Positions 17,226 through 26,579 are shown, counted from the stretch's first letter. The stretch is 60,914 nucleotides of DNA from Sphingomonas sp. ERG5 (GCF_000803065.1 NZ_JSXI01000006.1:1-60914), one strand, 5' to 3'. The notes: a model not told the origin generated them from the letters alone. Translations and numbers: made by a program.

Positions 17226-18552
17226 ATGAAATTATTTGCCGCAATCTGTGACCGCAACCATATTGGTGTTGGAAGTCCGGTTCGTTTCCTTCCTGCTCAG
17301 GGACGTTGCGTCCCCCTATGCAATGATCGGGCAATTCGGATGGCTGCTAGGCGCCAGCATTCTGCTGGCTGCCGGAACCGGCATGCTGCAGCTCGATGCC
17401 GCCGCGCGCGGTAAACGCCGCGCAGCCGCGATAGGCTTACTCGCGGCAGGATCGCTCGGCGCATTGCTCGGGGCCTTCAGCCCGCTCGTCCTCGGCGTGG
17501 GCGTCGCGGCGGCGGCGCTGACCGCATTGAGCATTGGTCAGCGGGTGGAGATGACGGGCTTCTTCGCGGGAGCAGTCACGATGCTGGCCGTACTGGCAGC
17601 GGCACTCCAGTTGCTGCTGCCGGCCGGCGCGCATGTGCTGGTTTGGCCGCTGCTGCTGTTAGCGGGCATCTCGGCCCTACTGATCCTCACACCAAACGGA
17701 GCGGCGCTGCCAGCGGTGCGTGCCACAATCGCTATCGCCGCCGTTCTACTGATCGGCATGATGGCATCGCAAGCCTATGGCTTCTTCGTCCTGATGGGCC
17801 CCACCCTGCCGGCGATCATCGCTCCCTTCGTCGCTCTGGCGGTGCTGGCCTTGGCGCCCTTGCTCTGGTTGCTGAAAGGATCGGCTTGGGTGGGGACGGC
17901 CAGCCTCGTTGCGGGCCTCATACTGTCCGCCGTGGCCGGGATTGAAGGGCGGGCACCGTCCGCGGCCAGCCCCGAGATGGTCGAGGTCTTCTATCTCGCC
18001 GACATCGATGCGCGGACCAATTATTGGGTCAGCAGTAAGTTGGATCCTTCGGGATGGGTCAAGACTGCAATGGAGCAGGACGGCGATACAGTCCGACGCG
18101 AGTCGATGGAACCATTGCTGCCCGAACCGCCATTGGTCGCCAATGCGAAGCCGGCCGCATTCGTCCGGCCTGTGCTCAACCTCGCGATTCTGGGCGATGG
18201 CGCCGCCCGTCGGGTCGGCATCCGCGCGATCAACGCCAATGGCGGCCGCTACATGCGGATCTTTGTGAAGCCGTCGGTCGCGATCCCGCGGCCTACGCTC
18301 GCGGGGCGGCGGTTGCCCGGGACACTTCCAGCCGGCAAATGGTCGCAACTGACCTTCCACGCCAGTGGCACGGAGGCAGTGGAACTGACCTTGCCAACCG
18401 TCGGGCAGCGCGGATGGATCGATGTCCGGCTCGTCGAGGTTCGCGACGGCTGGCCGGCGGGCGCTAAGGCGCTGACTAAGCCGGCCAATATCCTACCGTT
18501 CCGGCGCGCTGACACGAGCATGATCGTTGCCCGATCGGCTGTCACATGGTGA
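17226..18552 (+). pseudogene. Membrane/C-terminal half of an M28-type peptidase, peptidase domain missing
   Basis: The long frame (from about 17236 to 18552) has about eight hydrophobic segments (for example GWLLGASILLAAGTGML, VLVWPLLLLAGISALLIL, AIIAPFVALAVLALAPLLWL), then a soluble C-terminal beta region starting EVFYLADIDARTNYWVSS and ending near RRADTSMIVA. This resembles the C-terminal half of large membrane M28 peptidases, but the zinc-binding peptidase domain is absent. The only good ribosome binding site (AAAGGGAG) serves ATG 17226, whose frame differs from the long frame and stops at 17414. So either the start is frameshifted, or translation begins at TTG 17236 or ATG 17323. Probably a truncated gene. 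Confidence 0.55.
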
Positions 18553-19187
18553 TCGCCCCCGATCTTTCCGCCAAGTCATCAGCTACGGAAGCGCTGTTGG
18601 ACGGAATCTGGCGTCGGGTATCGCTATCCATCGACGGAGGCTCACCGCAGGAAGACAGCACAGTGCTCTGGCTTCAGATCGACGGGATCTTCGCCGATCT
18701 ACGAACTCCGCTTGGTGCCGGCGCGCGAACCGGTCCATCTGCCTGTTCCGGCCAAACTCGGCTCGTTCGCGACAGGCTGACCTTCCATCGCGATATTGAT
18801 ACCAGCCCAGACCTCATTAACGACAGCGCCCGCATCACACTGGATGGCGACGATCTGGTCGAGCGAGGTGTATTCCGCCTCGGTCGCCATAACGTCCTAT
18901 ACGAAGAGGTGTGGCGCCGCGATGCCGTGACCGGCAGCACTGGGTCGTTGGCGACAGTGGGGCATGAGCCCGGCGGCAAGCTCGCCGCGCGGCTGCTGCG
19001 CATCGGTGATGTCGGACTCATCGTCGTCAAACCGCTCGATTCAGCGCAGTGGGCGGCTGAACTTCGCCATGCCCCAACCGGCTGGAGCATCGTACGTGAT
19101 ATTGGCGCGGCGCACGCGCCCCCGGAGTTGCTCGGAACTGGGATCCGAATATGGCATGGCCTCCATTGGAGCTTGATCGATGGATAG
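18546..19187 (+). CDS. HRI1-like protein of unknown function
   Basis: 213 residues, cytoplasmic. Motifs W-R-R-V-S, DSTVLWLQIDGIFADLRTP and LYEEVWRR recall the HRI1 family (known mainly from fungi, function unclear); this is a weak, remembered similarity. ATG at 18546 overlaps the end of the preceding frame by 7 bases, and its stop overlaps the MFS start by 8 bases, so it is translated as part of an operon with the transporter and oxygenase downstream. Confidence 0.6.
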   Translation: MVIAPDLSAKSSATEALLDGIWRRVSLSIDGGSPQEDSTVLWLQIDGIFADLRTPLGAGARTGPSACSGQTRLVRDRLTFHRDIDTSPDLINDSARITLDGDDLVERGVFRLGRHNVLYEEVWRRDAVTGSTGSLATVGHEPGGKLAARLLRIGDVGLIVVKPLDSAQWAAELRHAPTGWSIVRDIGAAHAPPELLGTGIRIWHGLHWSLIDG

Positions 19188-20337
19188 GCGGATTGACCCG
19201 CCGGGATTAACCGCGGGCGTGCTCGGCGTCGGCCTGCTCAACACCGCCGTGGTCAACGCCTTTCCCTTCCTCGCCGGGACGCTGATGGACCGCGCGGGCA
19301 TGAGTTCAGCGGGCGTCGGATTGTTGATCAGCATGGAACTGCTGGTCAGCGCGGTCGTCGCACTCGCCTTGTCGGCGCCTGGGTTGCGCCTGTCCCCGAG
19401 CCTGTGCGGACTGGCGGCGTGCGCCGCATTCGCGGCCGGCAATCTGCTGGCGATGCAGGCTGATGGCGCAGTGCTGGCCGCCGCGCGGTGTCTGGCCGGT
19501 GCCGGCGGCGGGCTGGGGCTCGCAGCAGCGGGACGCGCGATCGCTCATGCCTCGTCGCCCGCCCGGCTCGCGGCCACGGTCGCGCTAGTCCTGGCGGGGC
19601 TGGGTGGCGTCATCGCCCTCATCACGGGCTGGCTTGTGGCGCACCATGGCTATCCCGGCGGCGCCTTTTTTCTGGCGGCGATCGCGGTGATCGGCGCTCC
19701 GCTCACCACCTTCCTCCCACACTCAGCCTCAATAGCGCGGACGCCGTTCAGAGCGCCGGGCGGTGCAATACAATGGCCGGCCGCCCTGCCGCTCGCGATC
19801 GCCACCGGATTGGCGTTCCTCGCCTCCGGCGCGATCTGGAGCTATTGCGAGCGCATCGGCCTTACGGTCGGCCTGTCATCCCATGCGGTGACATTTGCCA
19901 TTGGCCTGACCGCGCTTGCCGGCGTTGCCGGAGGCGCTGCTGCAATGGTGGTAGCCAACGCGGAGCGAAGCTTCCTGGCCGCCGGCATCGGGGTGGCGGT
20001 GTTTGGCGCATCCGCCACGGCCCTGGCTCTGGCGGGCGAACCCTATGGCTACGTCTTGGCACTCACATCGTTGTCATTCGCATTCATCTTCGTCTGGCCC
20101 TTCCTGCTGGCTTCGGCGGTGGAGATAGATCCCTCGGGCGGTCTCGCCAGCGCAGCCTTTGGAGCCCAAATGCTCGCAGGCGCATTCGCTCCCTTTCTGG
20201 GCGGTGTCCTTCTCCTTTCAGGCAGCTTCCGCTCGCTCGCCATGTTCGCGGGTTGCGGCACCGTCGCCGCGCTCGTCTGCATCGCTATGTCCTACCGCGC
20301 CTTGCGCAAGCGCGACAGCGCATTCGACGCTCGCTGA
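19180..20337 (+). CDS. MFS transporter
   Basis: 385 residues with about 12 hydrophobic segments. A short loop FLAGTLMDRAGMSSAGVG follows the first helix, in the place of the MFS motif G-x-x-x-D-R-x-G. ATG start overlaps the upstream gene. Substrate unknown; its place before a Rieske oxygenase suggests uptake or export of the oxygenase substrate or product (inference). Confidence 0.8.
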   Translation: MDRRIDPPGLTAGVLGVGLLNTAVVNAFPFLAGTLMDRAGMSSAGVGLLISMELLVSAVVALALSAPGLRLSPSLCGLAACAAFAAGNLLAMQADGAVLAAARCLAGAGGGLGLAAAGRAIAHASSPARLAATVALVLAGLGGVIALITGWLVAHHGYPGGAFFLAAIAVIGAPLTTFLPHSASIARTPFRAPGGAIQWPAALPLAIATGLAFLASGAIWSYCERIGLTVGLSSHAVTFAIGLTALAGVAGGAAAMVVANAERSFLAAGIGVAVFGASATALALAGEPYGYVLALTSLSFAFIFVWPFLLASAVEIDPSGGLASAAFGAQMLAGAFAPFLGGVLLLSGSFRSLAMFAGCGTVAALVCIAMSYRALRKRDSAFDAR

Positions 20338-20365
20338 ACAGCCCTACCTGGAGACAGAGATTCTG

Positions 20366-21523
20366 ATGACAGCCCAAGCAAACCCATCTGTGCCTGCGAC
20401 ACTGGAAGCGTTGTATGTCCTGACCCGCGCACCGATCGCCGCCGCGGTGAGCCTACCGCCCGCCTGCTATGTCGACCCCGGGTTCCTGGCGGTCGAGCGG
20501 GAGCGGCTGTTCGCGCGCGAATGGCTATGCATCGGCCGCGCGGCCGACATGCCGGTGCCAGGCGACTATCTCAGCTATGACAGTGCGATCGGTCCGGTAA
20601 TGGCAGTGCGGCAGAAAGATGGGAGCGTCGCGACGCTCAGCCGTTCATGCCGGCATCGTGGAGCACTGCTGGGCAGTGATGGAGCGGGGACCGCGCGCCT
20701 GTTTGTCTGTCCCTATCACAAATGGACCTATGAGCTGGACGGAACGCTGATCGGGGCACCAACGATGCATAGGAATCCGGCGTTTGATCGGGCCGCATGT
20801 AGCCTGCCGCGCTTCAGGACCGAAGTCTGGCAGGGTTTCGTATTCTTCAACGCAAACCCCGATGCACCCGAGTTGGCACCGCGCCTGACCGCGGTCTCCG
20901 AACTCTGCGCGCGCCACGGCCTCGATGCGCTGGAGAGCCGGTTCGCGATCGACGAGAAATGGGACGCGAATTGGAAGGTGGCGTTCGAGAATAGCTGCGA
21001 GACCTATCATCATATGGGTGTCCACACGGCAACGCTCGAACCCGTATTTCCGACCCTAGGGGTCGTGTGTGAAGATGGCGGCGACCTGCACAATCTCCAT
21101 TACGCGCCCGCGAACCCGGGCTTCGCCTTCGATGCACCCCCCGGTGATGCCACGCTGCTCGACGATGATCTGCGTCGGCTGGTGATATTGGGCATCTATC
21201 CCAATCTTGTCATCGCCTTCTCCGGCGCGACCGCGACCTGGTTCAGGTTCACGCCAATCACCGCGGATACGACCACGCTCCATGTCGGCTGGCTCACCCC
21301 GGTCGGACACGATCCCCTACGACTTGAGCAGGAGCATGCGACGGTCGAGCGGATTCTTCTCGAGGATCGGATATCGTGCGCAGCAGTACAGCGCGGACTT
21401 GCCGGGAGAGATGCCAGCCAGGGTCCATTGTCGCCTCTCGAGCGCCCGATCGCCGAGTTCGCACGCTATCTTGCCGGTCGGCTCGCAGTTGGCGAGACCG
21501 TCTTCAGTCCTGCAGAAGGCTGA
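20366..21523 (+). CDS. Rieske non-heme iron oxygenase, alpha subunit
   Basis: 385 residues. The Rieske [2Fe-2S] centre is C95-x-H97 and C115-x2-H118 (SCRHRGALLG, VCPYHKWTY). The mononuclear iron site is E212-x-Y-H215-x4-H220 (NSCETYHHMGVH), preceded by NWKVAFE. The late block EDRISCAAVQRGL is also typical. The enzyme should oxygenate an aromatic or quaternary-amine-type substrate using a separate reductase, which is not seen nearby. ATG 20366 has GGAGACAGAG upstream; the longer open frame runs back into the MFS gene and is ignored. The 3' end overlaps the convergent TetR gene by 20 bases. Confidence 0.88.
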   Translation: MTAQANPSVPATLEALYVLTRAPIAAAVSLPPACYVDPGFLAVERERLFAREWLCIGRAADMPVPGDYLSYDSAIGPVMAVRQKDGSVATLSRSCRHRGALLGSDGAGTARLFVCPYHKWTYELDGTLIGAPTMHRNPAFDRAACSLPRFRTEVWQGFVFFNANPDAPELAPRLTAVSELCARHGLDALESRFAIDEKWDANWKVAFENSCETYHHMGVHTATLEPVFPTLGVVCEDGGDLHNLHYAPANPGFAFDAPPGDATLLDDDLRRLVILGIYPNLVIAFSGATATWFRFTPITADTTTLHVGWLTPVGHDPLRLEQEHATVERILLEDRISCAAVQRGLAGRDASQGPLSPLERPIAEFARYLAGRLAVGETVFSPAEG

Positions 21524-22151
21524 GCGCGAGCCGGGCGGCTTGAGCCTGCAGCCTTTCGAGCTCCGCAACACCCACCGGACCGGACGCGCCGGCATAGGGC
21601 CAGGCAAGTGACACCAATATTGCGCCGAACATTATCGAAAAGAAGTTCGAATCGACCGGGCGAGTGAACACTTCGGTTGCCACGCCGCGCTGATGAGCGG
21701 CACGGAAGGACTCCGTTATCTGAGCCACAGCGTTGATGCTCGGAGCCTCCTCGATCGGGCCGAGCGCGGTCGAGATCGGACCGAACCCGCCCGGCGTGGC
21801 AAGGTCGCGCAGGATCAACCGGCCATAGCCGGGCTTGTTCGCGAAGAACCACACCAATCCGCGTGCCCAACTCTCCACCCATGCGACGGGAGGGAGTTCG
21901 GGATCAGGGGTCAGGAACTGCGCGAGTTCCTCGACCATCGTGCGGGCGAGCTCCGCGATGATCGCTTCCCGGTTCTCGAAATGACGATAGATTGAAGGAA
22001 TCCGGATGCCGATGGCGTCGGCGATGTCCTTCAGGCGCATTTCTTCGACGCCATCGCGGGCGATCAGGCGCGTTGCCTCTTCCATGATCAGTTTGCGCGT
22101 ACCTACCGGCTCGTTCTGGCGTAGCCGGCGGCGCGGCGGTCGCTCGCCCAT
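21504..22151 (-). CDS. TetR-family transcriptional regulator
   Basis: 215 residues. N-terminal TetR helix-turn-helix: KLIMEEATRLIARDGVEEMR, then LKDIADAIGIRIPSIYRHFE. The C-terminal ligand domain is unassigned. The start ATG 22149-22151 has GGAGGAG at 6 bases; an ATG five codons earlier overlaps that ribosome binding site and is rejected. Convergent with and overlapping the oxygenase gene, so it is a candidate regulator of the oxygenase operon or of the esterase/receptor pair on its own strand. Confidence 0.88.
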   Translation of the reverse strand: MGERPPRRRLRQNEPVGTRKLIMEEATRLIARDGVEEMRLKDIADAIGIRIPSIYRHFENREAIIAELARTMVEELAQFLTPDPELPPVAWVESWARGLVWFFANKPGYGRLILRDLATPGGFGPISTALGPIEEAPSINAVAQITESFRAAHQRGVATEVFTRPVDSNFFSIMFGAILVSLAWPYAGASGPVGVAELERLQAQAARLALSLLQD

Positions 22152-22264
22152 CAATCGCTCCTCCATTTGGCGCGTAGCACAAAACAGAGCAGGTTCCAGG
22201 TTCCGTCGGAACCGGGTGTGAGCCGGCCTCGACGCCGCGGTGACCCCGCTGACTGTTAAATACG

Positions 22265-23251
22265 CTAACGCGGCCGAGGGCCACCGAGAGCGAAGCGCAG
22301 GCCGCGGCTGATCGACGCCGGCACGACGCTGACATGCGTTTCGCCCGCAAATTCGACAAAGCCTATCGCTTGGCGATCCATCCGGGAAAGCCGGGCGCCG
22401 AGCTTGCGCGCGTTGTCGACCGTTCGGATACGATCGATATAGGCGGCGAAGTCCGCGCGGCTCATGCCCGGTGGTACAGGTGTCGCGGTGGCGGAGCTTT
22501 CAAGGCCACCAACCGTCACGAGCATCCGCGATGCCTTTCCGGTCTTGAGCGCGGCGGCAAAGCGCGCCTCATTCGACAACACGACCGCGTTCCCGAACGA
22601 AATGGACGGACTGGCCGAAATCACGCTGCGAAACGCCTGTGGATGCTTGAAGGCCGCGTCGAGCGCGAACAGCCCACCCAGCGAATGGCCGATCAGCACA
22701 TCCTGCATCGGATCGACGCGATAGCTGCGTTGGAGGTGCGGTCCGAGGTCTTCCTTGAGGAAGCGATAGAAGTCATCTGCGCCTCCGACCGGCAATCCAC
22801 CCATCTCGGGAACAACTACCCCCGGTGGTGGCAGCGGTGTGTAATCGAGCACCCGGCGCTGCGCGATATTGCCGAGCGACGCTTCTGGCTTAGAGGCATC
22901 GAAGGGATAGCCGACGCCCACGATCAGTGCCGGCCGGATTTCGCCGGCCAGCTCTAGTATCCGCGCGGCCTCGACCGCTGTGGCGAAATAGCCATTGCCG
23001 TCCAGGATGTAGACCACGGGATAGCCGCTAGCGGGCGGTGGCCCGACCGGCTCGGACACGAAGATCCGATACACAGCCGTGCCGTCGTTCGACTGGAGAT
23101 CGAACTGGCTGGCATAAAGTACCGTGGCCGGCTCGGCCGGCGTCGACCGCGCCGCTGGCTGCTGCGCCGCAGCCCGCACTGCCGGCACTGCCGGCACTGC
23201 CAAGGCGAACAACAATGCGCCGACGGCAACGGAAAGTGACAGGCGCGCCAT
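22265..23251 (-). CDS. Secreted alpha/beta hydrolase, siderophore-esterase type (Fes/IroE-like)
   Basis: 328 residues with a signal peptide. YILDGNGYF, then the nucleophile elbow IGHSLGG (S190) and a late catalytic histidine in GETHVSVV match the esterase D / trilactone-siderophore hydrolase fold. Such periplasmic enzymes open imported or exported iron chelators. Its ATG shares bases with the stop of the TonB receptor gene (TGATG), so the two are translationally coupled, which supports a role on the receptor's ligand. Substrate not determined. Confidence 0.8.
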   Translation of the reverse strand: MARLSLSVAVGALLFALAVPAVPAVRAAAQQPAARSTPAEPATVLYASQFDLQSNDGTAVYRIFVSEPVGPPPASGYPVVYILDGNGYFATAVEAARILELAGEIRPALIVGVGYPFDASKPEASLGNIAQRRVLDYTPLPPPGVVVPEMGGLPVGGADDFYRFLKEDLGPHLQRSYRVDPMQDVLIGHSLGGLFALDAAFKHPQAFRSVISASPSISFGNAVVLSNEARFAAALKTGKASRMLVTVGGLESSATATPVPPGMSRADFAAYIDRIRTVDNARKLGARLSRMDRQAIGFVEFAGETHVSVVPASISRGLRFALGGPRPR

Positions 23252-25500
23252 CAGAAATCACCCCGCACGGTGATGCCCAGCGTCCGGGGTCTGACACGAA
23301 GCGCGCCGGCTTCGCCGAGCAGTACGCCGCCTACATGGGTACCGTCGACTGCGCTCATCTTGCCATTGGAATTGAAAAGATTGGTGGCGAAGGCGACCAG
23401 TTCAACGCCGGACAGGCGAACGCCCGCGCGCAGGTTCACCGTAGTGAAATCACCGAACGGAACACCCAGTTTGCCGAAATCGGAATACTGCCTGCCGACA
23501 TACTGTGTATCGGCGCGAAGATACACTTCCCGCTGCGCAACCGTGAAATTGACCTGACCATAAGCGGCAATTTTCAGTCCGGGGTTGGCCGGAAGGCGAT
23601 CGCCATCGTGTGCGCCGACCTGTCCGCTCACCCGCGAAATATCCGGCACGTCCTTCGTCAACTCGCCACGGCTGAGAGATAGCGATCCGCCAACTTCGAC
23701 ACCGCGCACCGGGACCGCGGCAAGTTCGGCCTCGAATCCGTAAACACGGGCGTCGCCCGCGTTGCCGATATAGGAGATGCCCCGGTACAAGGACGCCTGG
23801 ATGTTCGACCAATCGATATAATAGAGCGTGGCGTTGAGCTGCAGCGCGCCTCCCGCGAGACGCGCGCGTTGGCCGATCTCGTAGTTCCACAGGCTATCGG
23901 ATTTATAGGTGAACGGCGGCGGTGTCGGGCTGAGTCCGGCGGTGAGGTTCGGACCGCCGGTCCGAAATCCACGTGATGCCTGGGCGTAGACTGTCCAATT
24001 GTCGTTCGGCCGGTAGGTGACCGCGAAGCGCGGGTTGACTGTCGTCTCCGACTGTTCGCCGATCGTGTCGATGATGACGTCGGGCGAGAAGGATCCTGTG
24101 ACGAGGACGCCCGTCGAGTGCGTGGTGAAGGCTACTCTCGATCGGCCGACACGCACACCGGCAGTTAGATCCAACCGATCGCCGATCGTATATGTGGCCT
24201 CGCCGAACAGTGCCCTCTCAGTCTCTATCGAACTGGTCTGGACGTCCTGGATAGAGCTGATGCCGACAAGCGTTCCGATCGTCGGGGAGTCGATCGTCTG
24301 ACCGCCATCCCCGTCGATATGCTGATAATAGCCGCCCACGGTCCAGCGGAACGGTCCATTGCCAATCGATGAAAACCGGACCTCCTGCGTGAAGGTGCGC
24401 GATTGCGAGGGCGTAACCGTCTCTGCGGGCTCGACAAGGTCAGGAATGCCCAGAGCACCGCCGAGCAGTGTGACATAGGCGCCAGCATTGCCGATCGCGA
24501 GCAGATCCTTGCGCGAATAGCTGGTCGACGAGGTCAGTTCGACGCTACCCAGGTCATATCTCCCCACCAGGTTGAGGATGAGATTTTCGAGATCCACGGC
24601 GGGTTCGACGAGGCTGGCACGGCTGCGATTGCGTCCGGCCGGCTGCACATAGGAGCTGTAGCCCGTTGATCCCGTCCGGCTGTCCTGGTACATACCGGTC
24701 AGCAACAGCGACAACTGCTCACTGGGCGCGATCCCGATCATAAGGCGGCCACCGGACTGGCGCACCCAGTCGACGTCATTGCGACCGGTCAGGCGGTTGT
24801 CGACCACGCCGCCGATGCGGCCTGTGTAGCCCACCGCGCGGATAGCGACCTTTCCGTCGACTAGTGGCAGGTTGACCATCGCATCGATATCTTCCGACAT
24901 ATCCCCGCCGCTGGTCGTGCGTACGCTCGCCTGAACCTTCGCCGAATAGTCGCTGAATTCGGGCTTGTTGGTGATGATCCGCACGGCACCGCTGAGCGAG
25001 CCTGAACCGAACAGTGTTCCCTGTGGCCCGCGCAGAACTTCGACGCGCCGAATGTCGAAGAGGCGCAGGTCGGTGGTGCTGAGGCCGCCGGCGCCCGGAT
25101 CAGCGGGCAAGTCGTCGATGAACAGCGCGACGGTCGATTGCTGCAATCCTGAGGTGACGCCAGTGGTCACGCCGCGAACGACCAGGTTGGCCTGGTTCGC
25201 ACCGCCGCCTGCATTGGAGAGCCCCGGCGCGTTCGCCACAATATCGTCGAGCTGGACAGCACCACGTCGCGCCAGGCTCGTACCATTCTCCGCCGAGATG
25301 CTGATCGGGACATTGCGCAGGTTTTCGCTCCGCTTTGTCGCAGTGACCACGATCTCCGCCAGTTCGTCGCCGCTCGCGTCCGTCGAAGTGGAGGATGAAA
25401 CTGGCAAGTCTTGCGCCTGCGCCGGCGCGATGATCGCGAGGCTCACAAGCCCGGAACCGGCGGTTATGGCGCGACGGAATTGCTGACGGTGACGGCTCAT
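23251..25500 (-). CDS. TonB-dependent outer-membrane receptor (siderophore type)
   Basis: 749 residues. Signal peptide ending APAQA, then the plug start AEIVVTATKRSENLRNVPIS, LVVRGVTTG and RRVEVLRGPQGTLFGSGSL. A C-terminal barrel follows, ending in the terminal beta-strand GITVRGDF with final Phe. Length is typical. ATG 25498-25500 has AGGGGAG upstream. Coupled to the downstream esterase. The receptor most likely imports an iron-siderophore complex; the specific ligand is unknown. Confidence 0.9.
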   Translation of the reverse strand: MSRHRQQFRRAITAGSGLVSLAIIAPAQAQDLPVSSSTSTDASGDELAEIVVTATKRSENLRNVPISISAENGTSLARRGAVQLDDIVANAPGLSNAGGGANQANLVVRGVTTGVTSGLQQSTVALFIDDLPADPGAGGLSTTDLRLFDIRRVEVLRGPQGTLFGSGSLSGAVRIITNKPEFSDYSAKVQASVRTTSGGDMSEDIDAMVNLPLVDGKVAIRAVGYTGRIGGVVDNRLTGRNDVDWVRQSGGRLMIGIAPSEQLSLLLTGMYQDSRTGSTGYSSYVQPAGRNRSRASLVEPAVDLENLILNLVGRYDLGSVELTSSTSYSRKDLLAIGNAGAYVTLLGGALGIPDLVEPAETVTPSQSRTFTQEVRFSSIGNGPFRWTVGGYYQHIDGDGGQTIDSPTIGTLVGISSIQDVQTSSIETERALFGEATYTIGDRLDLTAGVRVGRSRVAFTTHSTGVLVTGSFSPDVIIDTIGEQSETTVNPRFAVTYRPNDNWTVYAQASRGFRTGGPNLTAGLSPTPPPFTYKSDSLWNYEIGQRARLAGGALQLNATLYYIDWSNIQASLYRGISYIGNAGDARVYGFEAELAAVPVRGVEVGGSLSLSRGELTKDVPDISRVSGQVGAHDGDRLPANPGLKIAAYGQVNFTVAQREVYLRADTQYVGRQYSDFGKLGVPFGDFTTVNLRAGVRLSGVELVAFATNLFNSNGKMSAVDGTHVGGVLLGEAGALRVRPRTLGITVRGDF

Positions 25501-25698
25501 GGACTCCCCTATCGATTTGTGACCGCGTTCCCGGTCTATCGGCATTGATCGCTGATGTGGTACATCAGGCATTTTTAAGCTAATTAATTTAGCCTATAAA
25601 TGCAATTGGCGAAAAATGTTAGCAAATATGCTGTAATATCAGTGTGTTGATTATCGGATAACGGCGATATTTGGTTCGCGTTTCGATTTTTTTGGTCC

Positions 25699-25863
25699 GT
25701 GGGTCGCGACCACCGCAAGAGAAGCGTCGTCAGAGGGTCTGAGTATGTGGAGGGCATAGGAGGATGGTATTGGGCCGTGTTCGTTCACGAAAAATGCACT
25801 GCCTGGCGCTACGAGGTCCACTTCGGAACCAATCGCGTCGATACGGACAACTTCATCTGGTGA
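25699..25863 (+). CDS. Possible small protein (54 aa)
   Basis: Frame from GTG 25699 to TGA 25863, with aromatic-rich GGWYWAVFVHEKCTAWRYEV followed by HFGTNRVDTDNFIW. It has no clear ribosome binding site and is unrecognised. It may be the tail of a lost gene. Confidence 0.25.
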   Translation: MGRDHRKRSVVRGSEYVEGIGGWYWAVFVHEKCTAWRYEVHFGTNRVDTDNFIW

Positions 25864-26027
25864 CGTCCCGAGCTATCTGAAACTTGCGAATGTATCGTGG
25901 GTTCGAGAGAGTGACCGTCCGTCGAACTGAGCCTGCAAAGGGCTGATTTCGGGCGGAAAAGTCGGCATGGTGCTTTTCATGGTACGCGGCGAGAAAGACC
26001 GAAGCAGGATCGCGATAAATCAATCGC

Positions 26028-26141
26028 TTAGCGCCTGAGTTCGAATCCCTCCCGCTCTAGCTCCCGAGCCAAGTACCGGTATAACCGGCATGGCGGGTCG
26101 CAACATTCGCAGTCATTTGAAGCGGCTCTATCAGTGGACAA
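26028..26141 (-). CDS. Possible small Cys-rich protein (37 aa)
   Basis: From TTG 26139-26141: short leader, then CECCDPPC, RLYRYLARELEREGFELRR. The C-x-C-C-x3-C cluster could bind metal. Start codon and ribosome binding site are weak, so it could also be the tail of a lost gene. Confidence 0.3.
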   Translation of the reverse strand: MSTDRAASNDCECCDPPCRLYRYLARELEREGFELRR

Positions 26142-26262
26142 TCTTAGATTCCCCAGATGGTGCCGGGACGTCCCTCGAAATGGTCTGCCCCTCCCATCTC
26201 GGTCCTGTTAATTTTGGCCGGCCCGGGCGCGCGACTAACTCACGCCTGGACCGGAGGCCCGA

Positions 26263-26376
26263 ATGATACCTGCGACATTCCTGACCAGACTGATTATTCT
26301 CAAGGTTGCGATTGTTCTCACGGGCATCTGCGTAGCGCTTGATAGGGCGCCGGCCGCATTTCGGTGGCAGAAATGA
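26263..26376 (+). CDS. Small membrane peptide coupled to the AlpA-like gene
   Basis: 37 residues: MIPATFLTRLIILKVAIVL then TGICVALDRAPAAFRWQK, i.e. one hydrophobic helix with a basic tail. ATG has GGAGG 6 bases upstream. Its stop overlaps the ATG of the next gene (ATGA), the classic sign of translational coupling. No family recognised. It may be a genuine small protein or a translated leader. Confidence 0.5.
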   Translation: MIPATFLTRLIILKVAIVLTGICVALDRAPAAFRWQK

Positions 26377-26579
26377 TCGAGCGGGCGTGGGAGCAAAAGA
26401 TCGAGCCGCTCACGGTGCGTATATCGACCGCCGTCCGGATCACGGGTCTTAGCAGGTCCCGTATCTACGAGCTGATCCAGTCCGGCGATCTCGAGGTCGT
26501 GAAGGTCGGGCGAGCCACGCTTATCCAATATGGTAGCCTGAAGGCGCTCACAGTGGCTTCCGGGACAGCGCAAGGCTGA
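26373..26579 (+). CDS. AlpA/MerR-like helix-turn-helix regulator (excisionase type)
   Basis: 68 residues from ATG 26373 (a GTG nine bases earlier is possible). VRITGLSRSRIYELIQSGDL followed by EVVKVGRATLIQ is the winged helix of AlpA and excisionase proteins (I-G-L-S-R-S-x-I-Y-x-L-I-x-x-G-x-L). Such proteins regulate or direct excision of P4-type integrases, and an integrase gene of that type lies convergent just downstream. Part of the island module. Confidence 0.8.
   Translation: MIERAWEQKIEPLTVRISTAVRITGLSRSRIYELIQSGDLEVVKVGRATLIQYGSLKALTVASGTAQG

Larger units (their letters stand above)
25501..26262. other. Promoter of the receptor and poorly coding accessory DNA
   Basis: 25501-25690 is AT-rich and upstream of the receptor gene, so it should hold its promoter. 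The rest has no standard gene; two short open frames with protein-like character (25699-25863 plus, 26028-26141 minus) are listed separately. A tRNA-T-arm-like stretch around 26035-26055 lies inside the second of them. Confidence 0.4.

Noticed and set aside
26031..26062. tRNA T-arm-like GAGTTCGAATCCC near the island module, considered as attachment site
   Set aside because: No paired stem and it sits inside a small coding-like frame; it does not match the tRNA-Leu 3' end.
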